Shown here one piece after another: positions 12,290 through 23,092 of a DNA stretch of 64,000 nucleotides (its first letter is position 1; every line of letters starts with the position of its first letter). The notes below the pieces were generated by a model. That model saw only the letters and a list, made by a program, of their open reading frames with translations, had not been told where the DNA came from and made no database searches. Both the position numbers and the translations under genes were made by a program. The stretch covers positions 1,178,001-1,242,000 of the forward strand of contig NBAZ01000009.1 in NCBI GenBank assembly GCA_002794735.1. The letters are read 5' to 3'. This DNA comes from Pyrrhoderma lamaoense. Lineage: Eukaryota; Basidiomycota; Agaricomycetes; Hymenochaetales; Hymenochaetaceae.

Positions 12290-13708
12290 ATGTCCAGCAA
12301 ATTCAATGCAGATGGTGCTCTGCTTTTCGAGCAACCTTTTGCAAGGGTGAATATCCATACTATGTTGCATAGCTATCTGTATAACTAATAAAATGTAATA
12401 GGTGCCTTATGAAGCCTATCGTAAAGTATTTCGTACTTCCCAGAAGTACATCGAGCGAGAGTTTGGGGCTGTACAAACGACTACTAAAGAGCTGACGCAA
12501 CAATCAAAGTCGAATAATCTCAAAGATATGTCGCAGTCGGTGGATAATATGATAACAAGAGTCGAGGGATTAAAACGCAAGGCAAGTTCATAGTATGCTA
12601 TTCTACTTGGTCTGATATAAGCTGGCTAAGCCTACCCTATAAACTGCTCTTTCATAGCTCTCCACATTATATGAAACATCAGGTCTACCTACAGAAGAAG
12701 TCATGCGTGAACGCTTTGAGCATATCTCGGAGTTAGAGAAATTTACTAGCCGTAACGATCCAGGTTTTAACCGATGGAGTGACACTCGAGTTGATAGGTG
12801 GTTGGTCGACTGGTCCCTTCGTAATGGTAAAGAGAAAACAGCTCGGTTGATTGCGGAAGACAGAAATATTGAGGTTAATATTAGGCCTGGCTTATTCAAA
12901 TGCAATATCTGACATATCTTCTTAGAGACTTGTTGATATTGAGTTGTTTTCTGAAATCCACCGGATAGAAGACGCTCTCAGGCGACATAGCTGCACCGAA
13001 GCTTTGGCTTGGTGTAGTGAGAACAAGGCTACTCTGAGAAAGGCGAAGAATACTCTTGAATTTGATCTTCGCCTTCAGGAATATATCGAGCTTACGCGAG
13101 CTAATAAGAAAATTGAGGCTAAGACTTATGCAAGCAAACACCTTGTGGCATGGCGTGATACGCATCTTCAGCAGATTATGCAAGCTTCGGCTCTTCTTTG
13201 TATGCCTGAAGATAGAGCCTTTGGTGTATATAAACGTCTTTACTCCCCGACAAGGTGGGAAACACTCGTGCAATCCTTCCGACTCTCCGTTTATTCGTTG
13301 AACTCCCTTCCTGTGGAACCTCTATTACACCTAGTTCTATATGGAGGGCTTGCTTCTCTCAAGCTACCTGTATGCTATAGCGAATCTTCTCCGGAGTCAT
13401 TTGGTACTGTTACGAGCTCACGAAACGCAGACTGTCCCATCTGTGATACGAAAGGATTGGGTACTCTAGCGAAGGAAGTACCCTGGAGTCACCATGTAAA
13501 CTCAACAATTGTTTGCTCTCTAAGTGGTGCGATTATGGATGCAGACAATCCACCCATGGCTTTTCCAAACGGATATGTATACTCCCGAAAGGCCTTGCAA
13601 GAGATGTCAGCTAAGTTGGAATTGCTAGGTCAAAAAGGGAAAGTAGTCTGTCCGCGCACTAGCCTAACTTGTGACTTCAATGAGCTTAGGAAGGTCTTTG
13701 TTTCATAA
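12290..13708 (+). CDS. FYV10: GID/CTLH E3 ligase subunit Fyv10 (Gid9/MAEA)
   Basis: RING-like core subunit of the GID/CTLH ubiquitin ligase, which in yeast degrades gluconeogenic enzymes. It begins MSSKFNADGALLFEQPF at 12290. Four exons are joined by small introns (around 12348-12401, 12592-12657, 12875-12930). After an N-terminal helical segment come LisH-like residues (DTRVDRWLVDWSLRNGK), a CTLH segment (LFSEIHRIEDALRRHSC, EALAWCSENKATLRK) and CRA helices. The C-terminal degenerate RING (13430-13700) has DCPICDTKG, an H at PWSHHVNS, IVCSLSGAIM and NPPMAFPNGYVYS, the hallmark of MAEA/Fyv10. All exons are in frame to the stop. The length is close to that of MAEA orthologues. Confidence 0.93.
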
Positions 13709-14099
13709 TCGTCTTCTCTTATCATATATTTCCTACTTCATCTTAGTCTCATTTTCTTCCCATACTTTGAACTGTATCATATCGGAACTGGTTAACTCAT
13801 TTGTACTACTAATGCATCTCTCCTAATATAGCCATTTTTACTCCCCGTATTCCTTTGAGGATTTCTCTAGAAACCATGCTCTCGCTTACAAGCAGAGTAG
13901 TGTGACATAGATGACACAGTTGTATGGATTATGAGTTTGGTTTCCCCCCTTGTGCCAGTAGTATATGAACACTCACACGTCATATAACATACATGAAAGA
14001 AACACCAGAAAATCTCAGAGAGGCTTCAGGGTTGCCACAATATTACTGCCTTAAGATCGCAATATCCTACCCTTCAATTATAAATCTATTGCACGTTAG

Positions 14100-14370
14100 G
14101 TAGATAATGCACCTTACCCAATGAGGATTTATGGACTGTGAAATTTCTCACGCTCGGTACATCTCTGCGGATACCTTTAACCTTAGAAAATTCTTCATCT
14201 CTCTACTACGGATAACAGCCAGTTGTTCTTGAACGCTTTATTGGACATGCTTACAAAGGAAGCCAGAGTAACAACGGAGTAAACGTCGAGTAATAGTCGT
14301 CAATACCAATGTACATGTACATCAAGCTTGTGTGAATCTCTCATAGTACAACTCCAGGAGAACACGAGAA
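14100..14370 (+). repeat. Duplicated non-coding segment, copy 1
   Basis: Shares a colinear series of blocks with 17330-17560: TTTCTCACGCTCG-TACATCT-GGATAC, then TACGGATAACAGCC-GTT-TTC-TGAAC-CTTTATTG, then CAATGTACAT, then GTACAACTCCAGG. Spacing differs by small indels. Both copies flank the first secreted-protein gene, which suggests an old segmental duplication. No coding potential is evident. Confidence 0.6.
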
Positions 14371-14585
14371 TTTCTCTTTGCCTCCGAAAACCTACGCTGA
14401 AGAACACAAATATGCTCAAGCTGCATTAATATGGGAAGCATAGGATAGAACTACTTGCTCTCTACTTAACAACCCATCTATAAGTATACTATAGACCGGC
14501 CGTCTGTTCTGAGGTGTAGGGGCAAACCTGGGAGCATAGTCTACCCTTATTCAACGCTCGGATATATTACATTCATTACTACAAA

Positions 14586-14960
14586 AATGACATTGGAGGC
14601 TCTTGCCGCTGCTCGAAACTCGGCGCACGAGGAAACGCAATGACATGCTGAAAAGGTGATGGAAACCTTTGAGAAGTGTGTAACAGATGTCATAGATACT
14701 GAAAAAAGGCTATGATGACAGGCGCTTTCCGTGACACTTGAGACCCCACTCCCCATTCATTGACGTCAAGGACCATGCTAATTCATGAAGTAGTCAAAGC
14801 GCTATTACCTGTTCTCATCCCTTTTCTCACTTTTTTGACTTTCATCTTGGGTATCGTTCTCAGATTTGGGCTTCTTAGAAGACTAGGAGAGCAAATGCAC
14901 ACTTCCAATAGTGGGGTCTGCCCTAATACGTTTCGATTCTATGTCTGTCAAGGTATGTAA
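14586..14960 (+). pseudogene. Degenerate coding-like stretch
   Basis: The plus strand reads MTLEALAAARNSAHEETQ, a stop, then HAEKVMETFEKCVTDVIDT with helix-like composition, further stops, and in another frame a hydrophobic segment (LLPVLIPFLTFLTFILGIV, about 14808-14864). Together this suggests the remains of a protein with an amphipathic helix and a membrane anchor. Because one-base deletions are common in this window, some breaks may be artefacts. No family is recognised. Confidence 0.25.
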
Positions 14961-15897
14961 AGACGACACTGGTGACCCCTTTTCCATCTTACGTTACCTT
15001 TAACTATGCCCGTCGTAACTGTATCTTTCTTGGATCTTTGGAGCGCTCGCTGACATTTCAAGAGAATTTACAGGCTGATTTCTAAGATCATCTATCAGAT
15101 CTCCACGTTGAACTTCTTTTTCTTCTATTTTATGGAGCTATTTCGGCTGGACCCCACTGCTACTAGCTCATCTGCGATACGCACATCTATATCTAAACCC
15201 AGTACAGTCTTTTACATCACAGACAAGGTTTTCTCATGATACTTCTACAACAGAATATGACTACTCGCAATTTCTCTGGACTTTGAATATCTTTGCATCT
15301 GGGAAATGGGTTATTGGGGTTGGATATCGGTCCATATTATTAGATATACATGATCTCCGTTTATCGAAACCTTTATCTAGTCTGGGACCCTATTGGATGC
15401 CTTCTAAAGGTTCCGCTAGCGCATATGGCTCTTACGCTACATTTGCTTGTGGAGTTTTCGAATAAAACATCGCGTGTCTCTGAAACGAAGGACTTTACAT
15501 ATGATGTCTCCATATAAGCATGGGCTAATGGGAATAATTGGCCTATTCCATACAATATGTTATCACATCGCTCGACTTTAGCGCCGAACACCGTAAAATG
15601 TGTAGTTGATATATTTCGTCAACTCCGAATTACTGGTTAACTGAACTGTAGTATACTTCGGATCCGGAGTTCTGGCATAGAAGATTGCTCCCCAGTGATA
15701 TTTTAACGTGCTGTTGATACTTTACAATCTCCATGAACTCTAACTATGATCTGCGATGGCTTAATTGTGTCTATAAAGTCTAGAAGAGCATCAAAGCACA
15801 CAGTTACAAGCCACTTCAGTAACAACTAAGTGTATATATATTAAACTTTCTGCTCTTCAACCCCTCAATCATAGTCTGTCATAGCTCGTCTAAAACT

Positions 15898-16777
15898 ATG
15901 AAGTTATCTTACTGTCTCATTCTTTGCCATCTCTCGATTTTTGTGTTCGCAATCCATGCTGATGCACAGACTCAATCTAGCACAAATACTACCTCGATCT
16001 GTCCTTCTGCTGAACTAGTCTCGTCTACAAGCTTCAATTATACTGATGGTGTTGTCTCTTTAAAGAAGTTTTCATGCCTAGATACCGACTTTCGGGATGT
16101 CCGTGTAACTGAATCCAATGCCGAATCTAGAGTCCCTCTATCACATATCACTGTTTCTTCACATGCGCGTGTTCGAGATGCAGGACAGTGTACAACAACA
16201 GGAACTGAGTGTCAATGTGGAACTGCTTGTGAGTATGCATGATGCACGTTGAAAACGTTTTCCTAAATATACATTATTTGAATCCACCTTCACTAGGCTG
16301 ATACATGTTTTTTCAAGCTAACTGTACCTGTCAAGGAGGTACGAATTCCCCCTAGCACAGGTGAATGTAGTACACTCGTGGCTTCGTTAGAGGCCCTTGA
16401 GGAGTTCAATGGATCGACCTTTTTTATTGAACCAGGACGTTTTATGGAGTTATCATATCGCGTACGTTCTCACAGATAACACGTACCCTCTCTTTCACAC
16501 CGTAAGTATCTTATAGTATAAACTGAGATAACTTTGGTTTTTTTTGGTAGACTTGTTCGATCAGGTTTATCAACCATGCTAGTTCTGAGATTGAGTATTG
16601 CTGGGACGAGGTTGTAAGTCATTCCCCACGTTTTGTACAACAATTTGTTTCGTGCATTCAAGCTCCAAGTATATACAGGGAACCGCATTGGGACTTGCAA
16701 GCCAAGAGTGTTTCGACAGAGGTCTCGGAACGATGGAAACTTGTAATGGGCTGGATGCTTCTTGGGTCCTTCAGTAA
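15898..16777 (+). CDS. Cys-rich secreted protein, family copy 1
   Basis: Small secreted protein of unknown function. Exon 1 (15898-16228) begins with a strong signal peptide (MKLSYCLILCHLSIFVFAIHA), then CPSAELVSSTSFNYTDG and ends at GTECQCGTA. Exon 2 (16318-16461), exon 3 (from about 16553, TCSIRF through EYCWDE) and exon 4 (from about 16680, GTALGLASQECFDRG, ending DASWVLQ) complete it. Conserved cysteines occur as CQCG, CxC, TC, EYCWDE, ECF and TCNGL. Exon 2 meets a stop near 16355; comparison with copy 3 shows about two bases missing at 16342-16356, so the true frame probably continues. The mature protein is about 180 residues. An effector or cell-surface role is only a guess. Confidence 0.6.
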
Positions 16778-17018
16778 GTATATCATCATTGGTGACCGGC
16801 AGTCCTATCTAAACGGTATATCCAGAATGTTTCGCTCTTTCACGTAAGATGATGATGTTTCGTTATTAGTGATGGGGTATTTAACAATGTAATGGAGACT
16901 ATGAAACCATATATAATCTGTATGTTGCTTGTTACGAAGACAACTGATTGATTCTGAAAGTGATACAAATACATGTATATGTATACATGATTGAAATATA
17001 CGTACTTTACATTTCTTA

Positions 17019-17148
17019 TTAATTTGGGTCCAAGGGCGCCGCTGAAGTCCCACCACCACAACTGAAGAATGCTTGACCGGAAGCGCCAGCTGCTTTACCA
17101 TTTTTAAGAGAGAAAATTGAAAAAGCCTTGAAGAAGAGACGAGAATCA
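17019..17148 (-). other. Possible isolated terminal exon
   Basis: Following a TTAG acceptor at 17149-17152, the minus strand encodes DSRLFFKAFSIFSLKNGK and then AAGASGQAFFSCGGGTSAAP, ending LDPN and a TAA stop. The Gly/Ala/Ser-rich tail ending on a natural stop is more protein-like than its surroundings. I found no upstream exon on the minus strand between 17150 and 18170, so it may be an exon of a small gene I could not assemble, or chance. Confidence 0.25.
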
Positions 17149-17329
17149 CTAATTCAAGCCAACAGTGTTCAGAAGCATCGGTTTAGAGGTTATTGATCCG
17201 TATAGCCCTTGTGTATTTGTTAAAGTTATTCTCTTGACTCTTGAAATTAGTGAATGTAAGGTAGGCAATGGCATCCAACCAAGTAATCTAATAAGAACAA
17301 ATGCCCGTTATGGACCTTCATGTCCTTCC

Positions 17330-17560
17330 GTAGATTTTCTCACGCTCGATACATCTTGTGGATACTAGAAATTTTTACATCTCATCACTACATATAACAG
17401 CCCGTTTTTCATGAACACTTTATTGCTGATAAAGCGTTCATCATTGATGATGCTTATAGATGGAAACATTGAAAGATGAGTTGAACGGTATTCCTATGCC
17501 ATCAGCATCAATGTACATATCCCTTGCGTTAATCTCCTGTAGCACAACTCCAGGGAGTAA
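17330..17560 (+). repeat. Duplicated non-coding segment, copy 2
   Basis: Second copy of the segment at 14100-14370, with the same order of conserved blocks. It lies downstream of the first secreted-protein gene. The rest of 16778-18174 shows no supported gene apart from the isolated exon candidate; it must hold the DUF6533 gene's promoter. Confidence 0.6.
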
Positions 17561-18174
17561 TGCTGAAAACCCTAAAAATACGACATTCATACTCAAAAGG
17601 ATCTTTTCATGTAGATATATATATAGTTGAAACTCTGTTTACTCGAGTCTACCTGTTGGACCAACTGTAGCGACATGAACGAGGAGAGTTACAGACTAAC
17701 CCCGAACGCACCTCCGCATCGCTTCACGAACCTGAAACAGGAAATTGATATGTCGGCAGCTAATAATTATTAAGATGAACAATCTCTATTCGTCCCTGAG
17801 TGTCTCTAAGCATATATGAACATACACGCCACAGCGTCTGTGCTCTCTTCCCTTCTTGTGCCAACAGCTTCTTTCACGACAGTCCCACATGAACCAAGGA
17901 AAGATAAATTGAAGTTCTGATATTCTACGAGTCGCTTCTCTCCACTCTCACTTACTCGCATAGCTTCTTTGGTAATCAAATGAGCTATTGACCCAAACTC
18001 ACAAGCCTCATCCCATATTTCAAAGGGCCTGAGTTGAACCTCAAGGCTCTGAGTTCGTAACTCTACTACTACTATACGACAGACTCCCCTTCTGACTAAA
18101 ATCTATCCCTCATTTACTGTGAAACTCGTATTGCATATACGAGTAGAAATTGTCAATCTCACATACTGTCAATT

Positions 18175-20258
18175 ATGGACGAAGCAGCGGGTTTAGCATC
18201 GTATCTGACTTCTGGAGATTTTTATGATGCTATCGATAGCTTGCAATCTACAAAATATCTGGCGGTGGCATGTTTCGGCTTGTTGGTTTATGAGTACTTT
18301 TTAACTTTGGAGCAGGAGGTTTGAGCCTCATTGACTACTCTTGTACAACTTGCTGATCCCTTACTCTCAGATTAAACTGTTCTGGAGGCCAAATATCACG
18401 ATCACGAGGGTATTGTTCTTTCTTGTGAGTGATTGTTTCATCGTTCCCATCATGGAGTCAAACTAACGGCTGGCCAGAATCGCTACCTTCCTCTTATCAA
18501 TTCTATGTAAGTTGCACAATAATTTTTGACCGTACATCGTATCCCTAACCCTCTGTATTAGAGTTGTTCTGAGCTGTAAGCCTCTACTCTAGTACTTGAT
18601 GAAGTAGACACTGATCGACTACAATATCTCAGGGTTCTTCAGACCTTTACCTGGCCACGATGTATGTATCTTCTTTCTTGAATGACGCCCTGCTAATAGA
18701 ACTCTGTAGTTGTTAGTATAAACAAGAATGTTCTTTCAGCGAAGCCAATCCCTAAACTATTGACAGCTGCTACAGAACCATGATTTCAACAGCATCCTTT
18801 ACTGTCTTTGAGCTGATAGTTATGCAAGGTAGTGCTTGTACTTCTATCTAGACATCCTCGCAGATTCGTCATTCACGACCACTGATTATTCTTTGATGTT
18901 CAGCTATTCTTGTAGCTCGTGTAATACATCTTTGGACATGGAATCAGGCAGCTCAACGTTTTGTCTTGCTACTTTTCTTGGTCTGTATCGTCACTGTAAC
19001 TATTATCTTCGGCTACGTAATGAAGGTAAGGAACTTGCCCGTTAGCTGATGGCTTCTGTTGATTGACGCTCGCGAACATTGTCATGTTGATAGGATACCG
19101 GATCAGTCGCTTTGCCTCGTGAGTACTTAGAAGTGATAAATACCACATCGTGTCTAACTCATTATAATTTGCAATTAGTGCCTCTACGAGGCTGCTTTGA
19201 TATAAGCACTGGTCCCAACTCTCATTTGTACTGGGGTATGTCTTAATTTACTACTTATATCGTCCAAAAGATATAATCTCAACTGGTTCTTCGTGCTCTT
19301 CTTTTTTCTGGTATGGTATAGCTATGCTTGTTCCAACTTTTGTAAGTTTCACAGTATGCTTAGTTTTGAAATCAATTCTGTGACACTTATCACTACCTCG
19401 GATCAAGGTTTTGGAAAGTAAGTTACGCGGTTTGTACCTGAGCCTTGATGGGCCCATCAGATTGTATTGATACTGACAAGAATAAAATTGTTCAGCCGTA
19501 CTCGTTGTACTAACAGTCTTTCGTATTGTTCGGCCGCTTCAGAAGAGTGATTACAAGAATAAGTTGTTATCATGTCTTCTTAGGGAGTACGTATGACTAT
19601 ATACTGTAATCTAATTTTGAAACATACTTATTGGATTTACTTCCTAAGTGGATGCATCTTCTATGGCTGTGTTTGCGGTAGGTATTATAAAGCACGTTTA
19701 CGCTCTCATACTTAACTCAATACTTGCATATAGCTTGTGTAGGATTTGGTGTTGTTGGAAGTGCCCTATGGAATACGCCAAGAGTATTATTTCAAATTTA
19801 TTCAAATTATAACAAAACTGAGGTAAATTCTTTCACAGGTCTCTTTCCCAGCCATCTTCTCCGGTTTCCTTCCCATCATTCTCTCTATATGCGCTTCGCG
19901 ACTTCTCTTCAACTTACACGAACTCGCAGAAGATCTCGTCGGACAACCAACCTTCGCGCTCAACAATGTCGAGCTAGGACGTCTTAACTTAAAGAAAGGT
20001 CCACGGCGCGGAGAATTCATAGTCAACACATGGCGTGAACCTCTTTCCCCTTGCGGACAAGAACGAGATGAGCGGTATAATAGCATACAGAAACCTAGCA
20101 TCCTTATTCAAACACAGAATGATGTGGAATTGCATGAGCGATACAGTATTCCAATACCCGAAACACCCAAAGAACCCGAACAGGTTCGATTACCCTTCAT
20201 CAAACGAATTTCTAATTTTAGAATTAATGTTGAAAGCTCTAGTATGAGTTTTGTTTGA
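18175..20258 (+). CDS. DUF6533-type seven-helix membrane protein
   Basis: Membrane protein of the basidiomycete-expanded DUF6533 family; biochemical role unknown. It starts MDEAAGLASYLTSGD and has KYLAVACFGLLVYEYFLTLE, then KLFWRPNITITRVLFFLNRY, the family signature. Later exons give MISTASFTVFELIVMQ, AILVARVIHLWTWNQAAQRF, FVLLLFLVCIVTVTIIFGYV, a luminal LPLRGCFDISTGPNSHLYW, then a helix assembled through a 10-nt micro-exon (19408-19417) into VLETVLVVLTVFRIVRPLQ, and ACVGFGVVGSALWNTPRVLF. The last exon (19838-20258) begins VSFPAIFSGFLPIILSICAS and has a C-terminal tail of about 100 residues that opens with polar, charged sequence. At least twelve introns break the first 1.7 kb into very short exons. 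The junction between 18663 and 18754 is not resolved. Position and strand are otherwise well supported. Confidence 0.8.
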
Positions 20259-20461
20259 TGCTATTCCTGTTCATGTTATGTTATTTGCTTTCGTCTCTCT
20301 GTTATGCTAGCTTATTCTCCCTCAAGGTTGTACTTATACCTTGTACTAGTACTCCATATAATAGCTTTTGTACTAATTATAATAATTTGTTTATGTTACT
20401 TGTGTACAATATAGTTTTGGCGTTATAAGCATACCCATACACGTACAAAGAATATGGAAGT

Positions 20462-22780
20462 TTATTGATTTGATGGACCTGGGAAGACGCGTTGCATTTT
20501 CTTGTCATGTCCCCGTTTTCGAATCTGATTGGCCTGTCGTGTCTTTTTATCTCTGTGTGCGTGGTCTTTGTGAGTGTTGCTTGAATCACCACCGTTTCCT
20601 CCATCCCCTCCGGACCTGGACTCGCCCCGCCACCTCTTCCCCTCCCCCTTCCCCTGCCTCTCCCATGGTCACCACCTCTTCCACGTCCTGAACTGCCACC
20701 ACCACGGCCACGGCCACGGCTACTACCGCGATGACTACCGCGACCTGTTTCACTCGTGTGCCCTGATGAAGGACCAGGGCTTCCACTCGGAGACTCGGAA
20801 AAGTCCCTCCGGTTGCCCCTGAACTCATGTTTAGACAGGATTTTATCTTTTTTGGGCTGAAAAACAAATTGTCAAGTCGGATAGAAAATTAGAACATCAT
20901 TCCAAATTTGAAAACAAAAAATATAGTAAACTCTACATTTCTTTCCAACATAATTTTCCAACCCTCAATCTGTTCATCAGTCCATCCTGTTTGAGCTTTC
21001 AAGTCAGCACGACCCTTTGAACGACGAGTTTGGGCATCACGATCAAATAATTTTGGATCCCTTAGGTATGCTAGTTCACAGATAGTTTCAGGTTTTTGCA
21101 AGGTCGAACCCTCCCCTTCGTCTTCATCCTCACTACCCTCTCCATCTGCAACTACCTTAACTTCATCCTCGGGTCCGTTGTCCAGTGCCTCGTCATCGGT
21201 TGATATCTCTTCGTCTGAGTCAGAAAGCTCTGCTACACGACGAAGGATATCCTGTTTCATCTGGTCAAGGAAACTCCGATCTTGTAACAGATTCCCCGCA
21301 TCACCCTGTCGCTTCCCAACCGTTATATTAGTCATTTCCATGGGTTGGTCATTGAATACGTTTCTGCGTTCCGGGAGAGGTTCAGGTTTCGGAGTTGCAT
21401 CTATTGTTAACCCTGTGCGAATTCAGATGCTGGAGGAGCTTGTCCTTCAAGGAGGTCAGCGATAACTTTCTCTGCATCACCAGAGTATTGGGGGAGCTCA
21501 AGAAGATGATGGATGTAAGAGGGGTCATTGTCGGGGAGAATGTCCAGTACACTCGAGACCTTCGCGTCATAGTCAATATTCGGAACCGGTGTTGTTTCTC
21601 TAGCTTTGCCTTTCTGATTACTAGTTCCTGTACCGCGATTATCTATTCCTGGAGCAATGCCGTTAGATCTAATGAGAATTCTGAGAGCACCTTTCCTCCT
21701 TTCAGAGTCCAAATTAAGTTCGAAGGATTTAAGGGTAGATTCAAGGACATCAAGTCGTGGATCATCATGGTTGGCAAGGACCGACGCGAGCGACGAAGAT
21801 AAATCGTATGAGTCTTGGTAATCGGCGAGCAGAGACCGATTAAGAAATGGAACTTGCTCATTGGTCCCAGAACTCGATGGTAAATTTAAGAGTGAGAACA
21901 CCGTATTGAATGCGTGTTCGGCGTGCGTGTGGGGATCAGACTGTACACTCTTCAGTATGTGCTCCAATATGACATGAAAGCTATCTATTAAGTCGACTTT
22001 GCACTTTGCCCACATTTTTTGATCCGCATCTTCCGAGTCGACGTTTATTCCGCCATAGGCAGATGCAATAACGGATAGCCGCGAATCGTAGCACCTTGCA
22101 ATGGCTAAGATAAAATCCGTGTTCTGGCAGAGGACATCTAAGACAGGCGGTGGGGAGCAATGTATCAAGCACTTGATGCAATAAGTAGTTTTCCTGATAG
22201 CATGAAGACCACTACTAGTAGAAACCAAGACCGATCCCAAAACAGGTAAAGCAGAGTGTTGAAGCTCCTGCAGTAACAAGCTGTCTGCTTTCACCGCTAG
22301 GTCTAATATATTTTTAATTTTGGTAACATTCTTAGGACCATAAACAATGCATAGATCCAAGAGTACTTGAAGTGAGAAACCACTGGAGTGCGGGAGTGAA
22401 GCCAGGCGTTGAGCGAGGTTTAAAACACGCTTACGAATGACAATCTCAGCTGGATGCTGGCGTTCTGACCCCTTCTTTACATCCGAGAAAACAAGTGAAT
22501 TCATCACCTCCGTTGCACTCGATCTTGCGTAGGAGACAATAAAGTCACCGCAGGATAGCTTTGAGAGCTTTTCGTCTGAGAGAGAAATGGCATACTGTAG
22601 TGTCCTTGAAATATGGTCATACACAACAGATTGCTCCGAGGGATTCAAAGATCGTAAAGTGCTTGGTGAGGGACACACGGGTAGTGAGTGGATATCAGCT
22701 ACCTCCACCGTCATTATCACAGTTTTAGAGGGCAATCTGCAATTCTTCGGGTTGTGTAGATTGAGGAATTGATCGAGCAT
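20462..22780 (-). CDS. CUE3: CUE-domain protein Cue3/ASCC2 (RQT complex)
   Basis: Homologue of yeast Cue3 and human ASCC2, the ubiquitin-binding subunit of the RQC-trigger complex that dismantles collided ribosomes. Exon 1 (22780-21407) carries a large helical N-terminal region and the CUE domain near its end (VSSVLDILPDNDPSYIHHLL, EKVIADLLEG). The next exons continue ERRNVFNDQPMEMTNITVGK, an acidic stretch (SDSDEEISTDDEA) and the conserved LRDPKLFDRDAQTRRSKGRA and GWTDEQIEGWKIMLERN. The last exon is basic and RG-rich (RGRGRGGDHGRGRGRGRG) and should end QIRKRGHDKKMQRVFPGPSN plus Q. That final block is one frame off; a single missing base in the C run at 20625-20628 (plus) restores continuity. 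Stop at 20462-20464. Confidence 0.85.
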
Positions 22781-23092
22781 TACGTAAGTTATTATTTCAA
22801 TCTTCTCATTTGGAAGTCTACTAGTACACTACAACTTATACGATTTTACAGTCATCTATGAATCATTACGAAACAATATCTACTATAAAGAAAGGGATTA
22901 TTTCATAACAGACAGGAGTATGAAAAATAGCATGAAAGCCGACTCTTGTCATGATAAAATACCCTTTCTATCATCCTTTCTCATCCTACTCAGATGCAGC
23001 ACTCCAAGAACTAGGGTAAAAAGTCGACGTGCACTATACAGTAAGAGAGCTTAATAAAACATACTTAGTTCTGGGATTAAGAAATCTATCAC

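Larger units (their letters stand above)
13709..15897. other. Gene-poor region, 2.2 kb
   Basis: No intact gene. It contains a non-coding segment duplicated at 17.3 kb, a degenerate coding-like stretch at 14586-14960, and AT-rich sequence up to the first secreted-protein gene, whose promoter should occupy the last few hundred bases. Confidence 0.55.

Noticed and set aside
20586..20867. Val/Ala-rich minus ORF at the 3' end of CUE3
   Set aside because: It is the wrong frame of the RG-repeat exon; the RG frame matches the family.
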